This document shows, in pieces, positions 8,463-15,021 of a DNA stretch of 64,000 nt. The notes under the pieces are model-generated. The model saw only the letters and a program-made list of their open reading frames with translations. It searched no databases and had not been told where the DNA came from. Position 1 is the first letter of the stretch; the number at the start of each line of letters is the position of its first letter. This DNA is from Acidovorax sp. 106 (GTDB lineage Bacteria > Pseudomonadota > Gammaproteobacteria > Burkholderiales > Burkholderiaceae_C). The position numbers and the translations under genes are program-made. Where the stretch lies: NCBI RefSeq assembly GCF_003663825.1, contig NZ_RCCC01000001.1, forward strand, positions 2,364,501 through 2,428,500, given 5' to 3'.

Positions 8463-8948
8463 TCACTGCCGATGCAGCACCCGGGCCAGCGCATGGTCCA
8501 GCGCCAGCCACCCGCCACCGCGCCCGACCAGGTAGAGCATCAGCCCTGCCCATGACAGGTGCGTAGGCCAGGCGTCGGGGTACACAAAGAGCTGAATCAC
8601 CAGCGTCATGCTCAGCAGCGCCAGGGCCGACAGGCGCGTGCACAGGCCCAGCAACAGCAACGCCGCAAACAGATGCTCTGACACCGTGGCCAGCTGCGCT
8701 GCCAGCTCGGGCGGCAGAATCGGCAGCCGGTATTCCTCGCGGAACAGGGCATAGGCCCCGTCGCTGATGGTGAACCAGCCATCGACCTTGGTGCGGGCCG
8801 ACGCCCAGAAAATGCCCGCCAGCGCCACACGGGCCACCAGCGCCAGCAGGCTGTGGGGGGTCAGTCGCTGTGCCAGTGCCGCCAAGCGGTGGAGCCCGTG
8901 TGGCTCGCCGGGCTTTGTAGAAGTGTTGGGGCTCATGGGTTTTTCCAT
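8463..8948 (-). CDS. DoxX-family membrane protein, last gene of bufferin operon
   Basis: This four-helix inner-membrane protein of 161 residues has the DoxX-type sequence LVARVALAGIFWASARTKVDGW followed by hydrophobic helices. It starts directly after the bufC stop with no gap, so the two are translationally coupled. The same fourth position is taken by a DoxX protein in the Caulobacter gig (bufferin) operon. A role in redox balance or in the membrane step of the pathway is plausible but unproven. Confidence 0.88.
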   Translation of the reverse strand: MEKPMSPNTSTKPGEPHGLHRLAALAQRLTPHSLLALVARVALAGIFWASARTKVDGWFTISDGAYALFREEYRLPILPPELAAQLATVSEHLFAALLLLGLCTRLSALALLSMTLVIQLFVYPDAWPTHLSWAGLMLYLVGRGGGWLALDHALARVLHRQ

Positions 8949-9713
8949 TCAAGGTGAAGGGGCGGCCAGCGCGCCTGAGTGCAGCAGCAGGGCCATCAGG
9001 GCGCCCAGGTCGGCGCCGGGTTCGGCAGCCAGGGCCGCGAGGGCAGCGACCTCCAGCAGGTCTCCCTTTTCGCAGGCGTTCAAAAATGCGACACCCGCTG
9101 CGGTCAAGGCCGTCCATTGCACGGCGCCCTGCGGGCGCGTGAGCAAGCCGCCATCGCCCTGCCAAGCGATGTCAGCAGGCAGCGTCAGTCCCTCGCGGTG
9201 TGCCTGCCACAGCGCAAACGCGGGGTGGGCTGGGCTGTGGTGCCAGCGGGCGGCGGGGTGCGGCCGCAGGGCCATGGTTGCCAAGGTGGATGCGTCTTGC
9301 GCCGCCAGCCAGTTGGCATCCAAAGCCTCGGCATCGGCAGCCAGGTGGCTGTCGGTCCAGCAGCGGTCCAGCCGTGCCACATCGGCCAGGTAAGGCAACT
9401 CGGCCGCTGGCCCAAAGTGCTCCAGAAAGGTGGCAAAGCCGTCGCCGTAGTGGGTCAACCGCGCATCTTGCGGCGGGTGGGCCTGGGTGTAGAGGTGCGC
9501 GGCAGCGCGAAACCACGCCTCTCCCACCAGCGCACACACCGTGGGGTAGTTGGCTTGCAATGCGTCGATGCAGCCTTTGGTGACGGTGTTGCGGTACACC
9601 GCAAACGCAGGGTGCTGCACCACGTTCGACATCGTCGCATCGACCCGTGCACTGGTCGATGGGGTGTGCCACAGCGCGGCAGCGAATGCGTCTTGAAAAT
9701 CACTCAAACGCAT
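8949..9713 (-). CDS. bufC: BufC-like partner protein (DUF2063)
   Basis: The 254-residue protein has an N-terminal DUF2063 domain (about 1-95: LSDFQDAFAAALW, VYRNTVTKGCIDALQANYPTVCALVGEAWF) and a less conserved C-terminal half. In MbnC- and BufC-type systems this subunit pairs with the DUF692 enzyme and helps it bind the precursor. Its start overlaps the end of bufB by ten bases. It should work in the cytoplasm with BufB to modify the BufA precursor before export. Confidence 0.88.
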   Translation of the reverse strand: MRLSDFQDAFAAALWHTPSTSARVDATMSNVVQHPAFAVYRNTVTKGCIDALQANYPTVCALVGEAWFRAAAHLYTQAHPPQDARLTHYGDGFATFLEHFGPAAELPYLADVARLDRCWTDSHLAADAEALDANWLAAQDASTLATMALRPHPAARWHHSPAHPAFALWQAHREGLTLPADIAWQGDGGLLTRPQGAVQWTALTAAGVAFLNACEKGDLLEVAALAALAAEPGADLGALMALLLHSGALAAPSP

Positions 9714-10579
9714 GACAGCCCATCGGCCGTGGAGGCCTGCTGCCGTCCTTTGGGGGCATGCGCCGCAGCGGTCAGCATGGCATGTGCGCGGTCGCGCTCG
9801 GCTATCAGTTCGGACAAGGCAGGCACATGCTCGTCGCGCTCAATGAGGGTGGGGCGTGGGCCGGTGCGCGCCAGCACCTGCTGGTACAGCGCCCACACCG
9901 GCTCGGCCACGGGGGTGTCGTGCCCGTCAATCAGCAGGTGGGCGCCTAGTGCGGGGTCTGCGTGGTGGCCTGCCAGGTGGATCTCGGCCACGGCGTGCAG
10001 TGGGTAGGTGTCCAGATCGCTGGGTTCGCCCAGGTTGTGCGCGCTCAGGTACAGGTTGTTCACATCCAGCAGCAGGCTGCAGCCCGTGCGGCGCACCAGC
10101 TCGGCCAGAAAGTCGGGCTCGCTCCAGTCGTGGCCAGGCAGGGGTAGGTAGTGCGTGGGGTTTTCGATGGCAATGGTGCGCCGCAGGGCATCCTGCGTGC
10201 GGCCAATGTTGTCGGCCACGCGGGCCAGGGCCTCGTGGGTGCGCGGAAACGGAAGTAAATCTGGGTGGTAGGTGTCGCGCCAGGCCGACCAGGCCAAGTG
10301 CTCTGACACCAGCACCGGCTCGATGCGCTGCACCAGGGCGGCCAGCCGCGCCAGGTGCGCTGCGTCGGGCGGTGCATCGGCCGCCAGCGATAGCGACACG
10401 CCGTGCAGGGAGATAGGGTGGCGGCCCCGGATGGCCTGCAGCCAGGCCAGGCGCGGGCCGCCGTCGGCCAGGTAGTTCTCGGGGTGCACCTCCCACCACA
10501 AGCCGGGGGCGTTGCACTGCAGTGCGTCATCAAAGTGCTGGGGCTTGAGGGACAAGCCCGCTGTCAGTGCGTGTGCCAT
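9704..10579 (-). CDS. bufB: BufB-like multinuclear iron oxidase (DUF692)
   Basis: A TIM-barrel protein of 291 residues of the MbnB/BufB family. Candidate metal ligands of the family are present in order: WEVHPENY (29-36), SLHG, VSEHLAW, AIENPTHY, LDVNNLY, EIHLAGHH, LIDGHD and LIERDE. These enzymes use a multi-iron centre and oxygen to convert cysteine side chains into heterocycles (thiooxazoles in bufferins). The neighbouring precursor gene lies 45 bases upstream and the partner bufC overlaps downstream. Confidence 0.9.
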   Translation of the reverse strand: MAHALTAGLSLKPQHFDDALQCNAPGLWWEVHPENYLADGGPRLAWLQAIRGRHPISLHGVSLSLAADAPPDAAHLARLAALVQRIEPVLVSEHLAWSAWRDTYHPDLLPFPRTHEALARVADNIGRTQDALRRTIAIENPTHYLPLPGHDWSEPDFLAELVRRTGCSLLLDVNNLYLSAHNLGEPSDLDTYPLHAVAEIHLAGHHADPALGAHLLIDGHDTPVAEPVWALYQQVLARTGPRPTLIERDEHVPALSELIAERDRAHAMLTAAAHAPKGRQQASTADGLSCV

Positions 10580-10624
10580 GGCTTGGGTGGGGCGGTGGTA
10601 AAGGTGCGGTGGGCCAGGGACTGA

Positions 10625-10918
10625 TCAGGACTTCATGGGCATGAGCGAGCCCATGCCCTTGGGCGTCTTGATGCTGGCGCAGGTGCCTGCGGGCACAAAC
10701 TTCCAGGCGTTGGCCTGGTAGTCCACCTTGGAGGTGCCCGCACAGGTGGTGCCAGGGCCTGCGGCGCAGTCGTTCTTGCCAGCCATCGAGACGCCGTAGC
10801 ACTTCTCCATGGCGGGCTTGGCGCCATCCATGGGGGCAGCGGTGTTTTGTGCCAAGGCGGCGCCAGAGACCAGGGCGGTGAGGGCCAGTGCGCCCAGGGT
10901 GATGTTGCGAGATGTCAT
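10625..10918 (-). CDS. bufA: Bufferin precursor BufA1-like (DUF2282)
   Basis: This is a precursor of 97 residues. The ATG at 10918 gives a signal peptide ([19 protein letters not shown], cleavage at ALA-Q near residue 24) and has a good AGGAG site upstream; the longer frame from 10969 lacks this. The mature peptide has exactly four cysteines (C40, C51, C59, C80) in the DUF2282 pattern [25 protein letters not shown]. Known bufferins bind copper in the periplasm through cysteine-derived thiooxazoles. It is the first gene of bufA-bufB-bufC-doxX. Confidence 0.92.
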   Translation of the reverse strand: MTSRNITLGALALTALVSGAALAQNTAAPMDGAKPAMEKCYGVSMAGKNDCAAGPGTTCAGTSKVDYQANAWKFVPAGTCASIKTPKGMGSLMPMKS

Positions 10919-11005
10919 GGTGATGGCTCCTGAAAGGGGTTTAAAAGAATCCAGACCGTTTTGGCCCATGCCGTGACAGCATGTGTGCGTCGATCTGCGT
11001 TGTAA

Positions 11006-11031
11006 TTCGCGCTGTGGCTGCGCCGGGTTAC
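11006..11031 (-). promoter_or_regulatory. ECF sigma promoter of the bufferin operon
   Basis: On the minus strand GTAACC (11031-11026) is followed after exactly 16 bases by CGAA (11009-11006). This equals the motif reported for Caulobacter SigF. Transcription would begin near 11000, leaving a leader of roughly 80 bases before bufA. Confidence 0.85.
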
Positions 11032-11074
11032 ACCAGCGGCCACAAAAAACCTGAAGATATTTTTTCGACCTGCT

Positions 11075-11100
11075 GTAACCGGCGGGGCTGCGGCTGCGAA
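11075..11100 (+). promoter_or_regulatory. ECF sigma autoregulatory promoter
   Basis: On the plus strand GTAACC (11075-11080) is followed after exactly 16 bases by CGAA (11097-11100), the same motif as the divergent bufA promoter. The sigma gene starts 21 bases later, with GGAGA (11112-11116) as its ribosome site, so the leader is only about 14 bases. This implies positive autoregulation. Confidence 0.85.
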
Positions 11101-11120
11101 TACCCCGTCATGGAGAACGC

Positions 11121-11705
11121 ATGGAGATAGAAGAACAGCTTCGAGACCTCCTGTTGCTGGGCTTGGCGGCCGATGGCGCCGCATACCAGCGATTTCTGAA
11201 ACAGCTGAGTGCGCACCTGCGGGCTTTTTTGCGCCGTCGCCTTGCCCAGCGTCCCGACGAGGTGGAGGACCTGGTGCAAGAAACCTTGCTGGCCATACAC
11301 AACCAGCGCCACACCTACCGCCCCGAGATGCCGGTGACGGCCTGGGCGCACGCCATTGCGCGCTACAAGCTCATCGACTGGTTGCGTGCGCACCGCGTGA
11401 AAGAGGCGCTGAACGACCCGCTGGACGATGCCAGCGAGTTGTTTGCCAGCAGCGACAGCGAGGCCGCACTGGCCAAGCGCGACCTGGGCCAATTGCTGCA
11501 GACGCTGCCCGACCGCCAGCGCCTGCCCATCGTGCATGTGAAGCTGGAGGGGCTGTCCGTGGTTGAGACCGCGCAGCTCACCGGCATGTCGGAATCCGCA
11601 GTGAAAGTCGGCGTGCACCGGGGGCTGAAGGCCCTGGCCGCCAAGATCAGAAACATGGCTGGCGCCCACCAGGGTGGCAGTCCATCGCCGGGTGCCGCAG
11701 ACTGA
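11121..11705 (+). CDS. ECF sigma factor, SigF-like, controlling the bufferin operon
   Basis: The 194-residue protein has sigma region 2 (about 30-95: [28 protein letters not shown], then [18 protein letters not shown]) and region 4 (about 125-180: [27 protein letters not shown], with helix-turn-helix [17 protein letters not shown]). It lies opposite the bufferin operon and just before an NrsF-type anti-sigma gene, the arrangement known for Caulobacter SigF. Both promoters between the two units match that sigma's motif, so it most likely drives itself and bufA onward in response to copper or oxidative stress sensed by NrsF. Confidence 0.92.
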   Translation: MEIEEQLRDLLLLGLAADGAAYQRFLKQLSAHLRAFLRRRLAQRPDEVEDLVQETLLAIHNQRHTYRPEMPVTAWAHAIARYKLIDWLRAHRVKEALNDPLDDASELFASSDSEAALAKRDLGQLLQTLPDRQRLPIVHVKLEGLSVVETAQLTGMSESAVKVGVHRGLKALAAKIRNMAGAHQGGSPSPGAAD

Positions 11706-11779
11706 CCGTGGCAGCGCCCACCAAGCACGTGAGTCCTGATACGTGAGCCCTGATTTGCAGAAGTCCCAAGGGGAATGAC

Positions 11780-12421
11780 ATGAAGACCGATGAATGGATT
11801 GAGATGCTGGCCGCAGGTGCCGCCCCTGTGCCCACCAGGGTGCTGGAGCAGCGCTTTGGCAGCGCCGTGGCTGCGGGCCTGGGTGGCGCCGTGGTGTTGA
11901 TGCTGCTGGTGTTTGGCCTGCGGCCCGACCTGGCGCAGACTGCGGCGTTGCCCATGTTCTGGGGCAAGCTGGCATTTGCGGCGGCCTTGGCCGTGCCCGG
12001 CGTGTGGGCGCTGCAGCGGCTGGCACGCCCTGGCGCGCGGTGGGCGGGTGTGGCATGGTCGATGGCCTTGCCGGTGGCCCTGCTGTGGGCCATGGCTGCT
12101 GGGGCCTTGCTGCAACAGGCCCCGGCAGACCGCTGGGCCCTGGTGCTGGGCAGCACTTGGCGCACCTGCCCGTTCAACATTGCGTTGCTGTCGGTGCCTG
12201 CGTTCATTGCCAGCTTTTGGGCCCTGCGTGGTGCCGCGCCCACGCAGCTGGCCTGGGCTGGCGCGGGGGCAGGCCTGCTGGCGGGGGCCTTGGGGGCGCT
12301 GGTGTATGCGCTGCACTGCCCCGAAATGGCCACGCCTTTTTTAGCGGTGTGGTACGTGGCGGGCATGGCCATGCCGACCGCGCTGGGCGCAGTGTTGGGA
12401 CCGCGTTTGCTGCGCTGGTAG
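11780..12421 (+). CDS. nrsF: NrsF-like transmembrane anti-sigma factor (DUF1109)
   Basis: An inner-membrane protein of 213 residues with a short cytoplasmic N-terminus (MKTDEWIEMLAAG) and six hydrophobic helices, the DUF1109/NrsF topology. Two isolated cysteines, C130 in TWRTCPFN and C180 in LHCPEMA, match the conserved pair that in Caulobacter NrsF is required for sensing metals. It would hold the sigma factor at the membrane until the signal frees it. The gene is 74 bases downstream of the sigma gene. Confidence 0.92.
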   Translation: MKTDEWIEMLAAGAAPVPTRVLEQRFGSAVAAGLGGAVVLMLLVFGLRPDLAQTAALPMFWGKLAFAAALAVPGVWALQRLARPGARWAGVAWSMALPVALLWAMAAGALLQQAPADRWALVLGSTWRTCPFNIALLSVPAFIASFWALRGAAPTQLAWAGAGAGLLAGALGALVYALHCPEMATPFLAVWYVAGMAMPTALGAVLGPRLLRW

Positions 12422-12440
12422 CCGCGGGGCTGGGCGTTTG

Positions 12441-12551
12441 GAGCGGCTCACAAAACTCAGCAAAGCGGCCCTGGCTAGGCGTTTCGCCGCAGGCTGTACA
12501 GGCGCACGACAAGGCGAGACAACGACGCCAGGGGAGTTTGGTGAGTCGCTC
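12441..12551. repeat. Structured dispersed repeat, copy C (inverted orientation)
   Basis: This is the reverse complement of copies A and B. Outer arms of 18 bases (12441-12458 and 12534-12551) pair with two mismatches. CCCTGGC (12469-12475) pairs with GCCAGGG (12527-12533). TCGCC (12484-12488) pairs with GGCGA (12513-12517) where copies A and B have CCGTC/GACGG, a compensatory change. It lies between convergent nrsF and the acetyltransferase gene. Confidence 0.85.
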
Positions 12552-13004
12552 TCAGCCCACCCGGCGGGTGTAGGCCCGGAACACCGTGTCCAGTTCCCAG
12601 CCCATCGCCTCATACAGCGCCTGCGCAGCGTGGTTGGTGTGCGCTGTGGTCAGGTCCATGCGCACGCGGCCCTGGCGGCGGGCGTGGTCTTCGGCGGCCA
12701 GCAGCAAGAAGCGCCCGGCGCCCTGGCTCCGGGCCGAAGGCGCCACAAACAGGTCGTAAAGCACATAAATGGGCGCGGCTTCCACCGAGCAAAAGCTGGG
12801 GTACAGCTGACAAAAGCCCACAGCGGCACCCGCGTCGTCCTGCGCGACCAGGATGACCGATTCGTTGCGTTCCAAGCGTTCATGGATAAAGCGCTGGGCG
12901 GCTGCCAGGTCGGCGGGCTGCTCGTAAAACTGGCGGTAGGCGTCGAACAGCGGCGCTATGGCAGCGGCGTCGGCCAGCGTGGCGGGGCGGATGTGCAGGC
13001 TCAT
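12552..13004 (-). CDS. GNAT-family N-acetyltransferase
   Basis: The 150-residue protein starts at 13004, where the ATG overlaps the cca stop as ATGA. It has the GNAT fold: beta-alpha start LHIRPATLADAAAIAPLF, central SVEAAPIYVLYDLFVAPSARSQGAGRFLL (motif A, with SQGAGR as the acetyl-CoA loop) and the C-terminal NHAAQALYEAMGWELD. The substrate is unknown. Coupling to cca is probably positional only. An upstream extension to 13112 lies inside cca and is rejected. Confidence 0.88.
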   Translation of the reverse strand: MSLHIRPATLADAAAIAPLFDAYRQFYEQPADLAAAQRFIHERLERNESVILVAQDDAGAAVGFCQLYPSFCSVEAAPIYVLYDLFVAPSARSQGAGRFLLLAAEDHARRQGRVRMDLTTAHTNHAAQALYEAMGWELDTVFRAYTRRVG

Positions 13005-14299
13005 GACTTTTGGAGTGCTGCGGATATTTCTGGGGCCGGAGTTGGTGTGGTCGGGGCGGTGCTTGCGCGCAGCCACTGCGCAACGGCTTCTACCCGGGCT
13101 TGGTGAATCCAATCGCCCACCTGGGGGCCCGTCACGCCTTTGGCTGCCGCCTTTGCCGCAATCTCGCGGGTAACGACGCTTTGCACGGCGGCCAGCACGG
13201 CCAGCAGGCGCGGGCGTTGCGGGTATGCAGCATCGTCAAAGCCCAGGCGGCCCCGGGCATCGCATTCGCAGGCCAGCAGCACTTCGGCAAAACGCTCGGG
13301 CTTGCGGATGGCGTCGCAGCGCTCCAGCAGGCGCACCAGCGGCCCGGCACCCAGGTCGCCGCTGCGGTGGATGTGGCCGTGTTCGCGCGCCACCACCTCG
13401 GCGGTCTCGCGGCAGTCCACAGGAACGCGCAGGCGCTCGGCCATGCCTTGCAGCAGGGTGGCGCTGCGCTCTTCGTGGCCGATGTGGCGCGGCAGGATGT
13501 CGGCGGGCGTGGTGCCTTTGCCCAGGTCGTGCGCCAGGCAGGCAAACCGCACCGTGAGCGGGGCGTTCAGCTGTGCGGCCATGTCCAGCACCATCATCAG
13601 GTGCACGCCCGTATCCACCTCGGGGTGGTGCAGCGGGGGCTGGGGCACGCCCCACAGGCAGGCCACTTCGGGCAGCAGCACCTGCAGTGCGCCGCATGCG
13701 CGCAGCACCTCGAACATGCGCGAGGGTTTGTCCTCCATCAGCCCGCGCGCCAGCTCTTGCCACACGCGCTCGGGCACCAGGTGATCGGCCTCGCCATGCT
13801 GCACCATCTCGCTCATCAGTTGCAGGGTCTCAGGCGCCACGGTGAAGTCGTGGTAGCGCGCCGCAAAGCGCGCCACCCGCAGAATGCGCACCGGGTCTTC
13901 GCGGAAGGCATCGGTCACATGGCGCAGCACCTTGGTCTGCAGGTCTTGCACGCCGTTGTATGGGTCAAATAGCTCGCTAGCGCTTGATGAATAAGCGCTG
14001 GCAGCTATTGAATTGATAGTAAGGTCGCGCCGCGAGAGATCTTCGGCCAGCGTCACGTCGGGCGAGCTTTGCACCACAAAGCCCCGGTAGCCGCGCCCGC
14101 TCTTGCGCTCGGTGCGCGCCAGGGCGTATTCCTCGCGCGTTTGGGGGTGCAGAAACACCGGAAAATCCCGCCCCACCGGCAGGTAACCCAGCTCCAGCAT
14201 CTGTTCGGGCGTAGCCCCCACCACCACCCAGTCGTGGTCATTCACTGGTCGGCCCAGCAGCTTGTCGCGGACGGCGCCGCCTACCATGTAGATTTGCAT
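13001..14299 (-). CDS. cca: CCA-adding enzyme (tRNA nucleotidyltransferase) with HD domain
   Basis: The 432-residue protein adds and repairs the CCA end of tRNA. The class II nucleotidyltransferase core is at the N-terminus (MVGGAVRD, then NDHDW as the metal-binding D-x-D), followed by RRDLTIN, the FREDPVRILRVARFAARY arm and a C-terminal HD domain (CLAHDLGKG, about residue 260). I start at 14299 (MQIYMVGG, as in E. coli) because a TAAACT -10 box at 14311-14306 would place the RNA start there; an ATG two codons upstream is possible. Residues about 97-111 are encoded by a dispersed palindromic repeat, making the loop before DPYNG about four residues longer than usual. Confidence 0.95.
   Translation of the reverse strand: MQIYMVGGAVRDKLLGRPVNDHDWVVVGATPEQMLELGYLPVGRDFPVFLHPQTREEYALARTERKSGRGYRGFVVQSSPDVTLAEDLSRRDLTINSIAASAYSSSASELFDPYNGVQDLQTKVLRHVTDAFREDPVRILRVARFAARYHDFTVAPETLQLMSEMVQHGEADHLVPERVWQELARGLMEDKPSRMFEVLRACGALQVLLPEVACLWGVPQPPLHHPEVDTGVHLMMVLDMAAQLNAPLTVRFACLAHDLGKGTTPADILPRHIGHEERSATLLQGMAERLRVPVDCRETAEVVAREHGHIHRSGDLGAGPLVRLLERCDAIRKPERFAEVLLACECDARGRLGFDDAAYPQRPRLLAVLAAVQSVVTREIAAKAAAKGVTGPQVGDWIHQARVEAVAQWLRASTAPTTPTPAPEISAALQKS
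13968..14019. repeat. Palindromic repeat inside cca, read in frame
   Basis: AATAGCT...AGCTATT and CTAGCGCTT...AAGCGCTGG form a palindrome at 13968-14009, followed by GAATTGATAG, which is also seen in the rbsA copy. It is the same family as copies at 23533, 29934, 44166, 54454, 55517 and 56994. On the minus strand it encodes AASAYSSSASELF in CCA enzyme without breaking the frame. Confidence 0.85.
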
Positions 14300-14344
14300 G
14301 GGCATAGTTTAGGGTGGGCCCTCGGTCGTATATTCCAACCCACC

Positions 14345-14800
14345 ATGTCCCTCGCCTCCGACCTCACCATTGCCCAACTCAACCCCGACGGCAGCGTGCC
14401 CGTGCCCACGGCGCCAGACGCCGCAGCGAACGCCGCCGCCGAAGCCCTGCAGCGAGAGGCACAGTTCGAGGCCCTGAAGGCCAAGGTCGAGGGCTTGCAA
14501 GAAATCCTGGCCAAGCCACTGGCCGACATTTTGGCCGAGCATGACAAGTTCAAGGAAGTAGCGGCCGCGTGGGATTCCTTCGGCGCGATGTGGATGCTGT
14601 CGCAACGAGCCATGCGCCGCGTGGCAATGGACTTGGCGGCTGCGCAGGGCGTGAGCGAAGAAGAGGTGGTAGCCCGCGCCATGGCCTACGCCAACCAGGT
14701 GCTCAATGTCGAAGACGAAGACCTGGGCGGCTCCGTGGCCCCGGCGCAGCAGGCGCACATTGCGCGGCACAAGGCGTTTTTGCGCAAGCAGTTTCGGTAG
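14345..14800 (+). CDS. Conserved-looking hypothetical protein, mostly helical
   Basis: A 151-residue soluble protein with no signal peptide. The middle (about residues 35-75) is strongly helical and amphipathic (EALQREAQFEALKAKVEGLQEILAKPLADILAEHDKF), and the C-terminal part contains QRAMRRVAMDLAAAQGVSEEEVVARAM. I do not recognise a family. The ATG at 14345 is preceded by TATATT (14329-14334), implying a leader of only a few bases. It diverges from cca with about 45 bases between start codons, so the two promoters overlap. Codon use is ordinary, which supports a real gene. Confidence 0.7.
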   Translation: MSLASDLTIAQLNPDGSVPVPTAPDAAANAAAEALQREAQFEALKAKVEGLQEILAKPLADILAEHDKFKEVAAAWDSFGAMWMLSQRAMRRVAMDLAAAQGVSEEEVVARAMAYANQVLNVEDEDLGGSVAPAQQAHIARHKAFLRKQFR

Positions 14801-14880
14801 CGCGTGGTTCGAGGACTAAACGGACGGATAGACAGCGCCATTGCGCAGGGTTTCCTGCCGACCGTACTGGAAGCCTTCCT

Positions 14881-15003
14881 GAACACCGGCCTGAAAAAGC
14901 TTCGCTCATGGCTCACGATGCAGCCAGTCTCTTGGGCGTACCGAAACGCTACTTGGCATTCCGCGTCTTGTATCAACCATTCGCGGTACACACCTCGCAA
15001 GCC
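14881..15003 (-). pseudogene. Truncated NIPSNAP gene, 3' fragment
   Basis: On the minus strand this encodes VYREWLIQDAECQVAFRYAQ and ETGCIVSHERSFFRPVF, nearly the same as the last 40 residues of the intact NIPSNAP gene at 19803-20111. The upstream part of the gene is absent and the normal stop is missing, so the frame runs on to unrelated sequence. The nucleotide match to 19809-19935 is imperfect. It marks the left border of the Fec island. Confidence 0.85.
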
Positions 15004-15021
15004 GCGCGCATGTCGGTCAAC

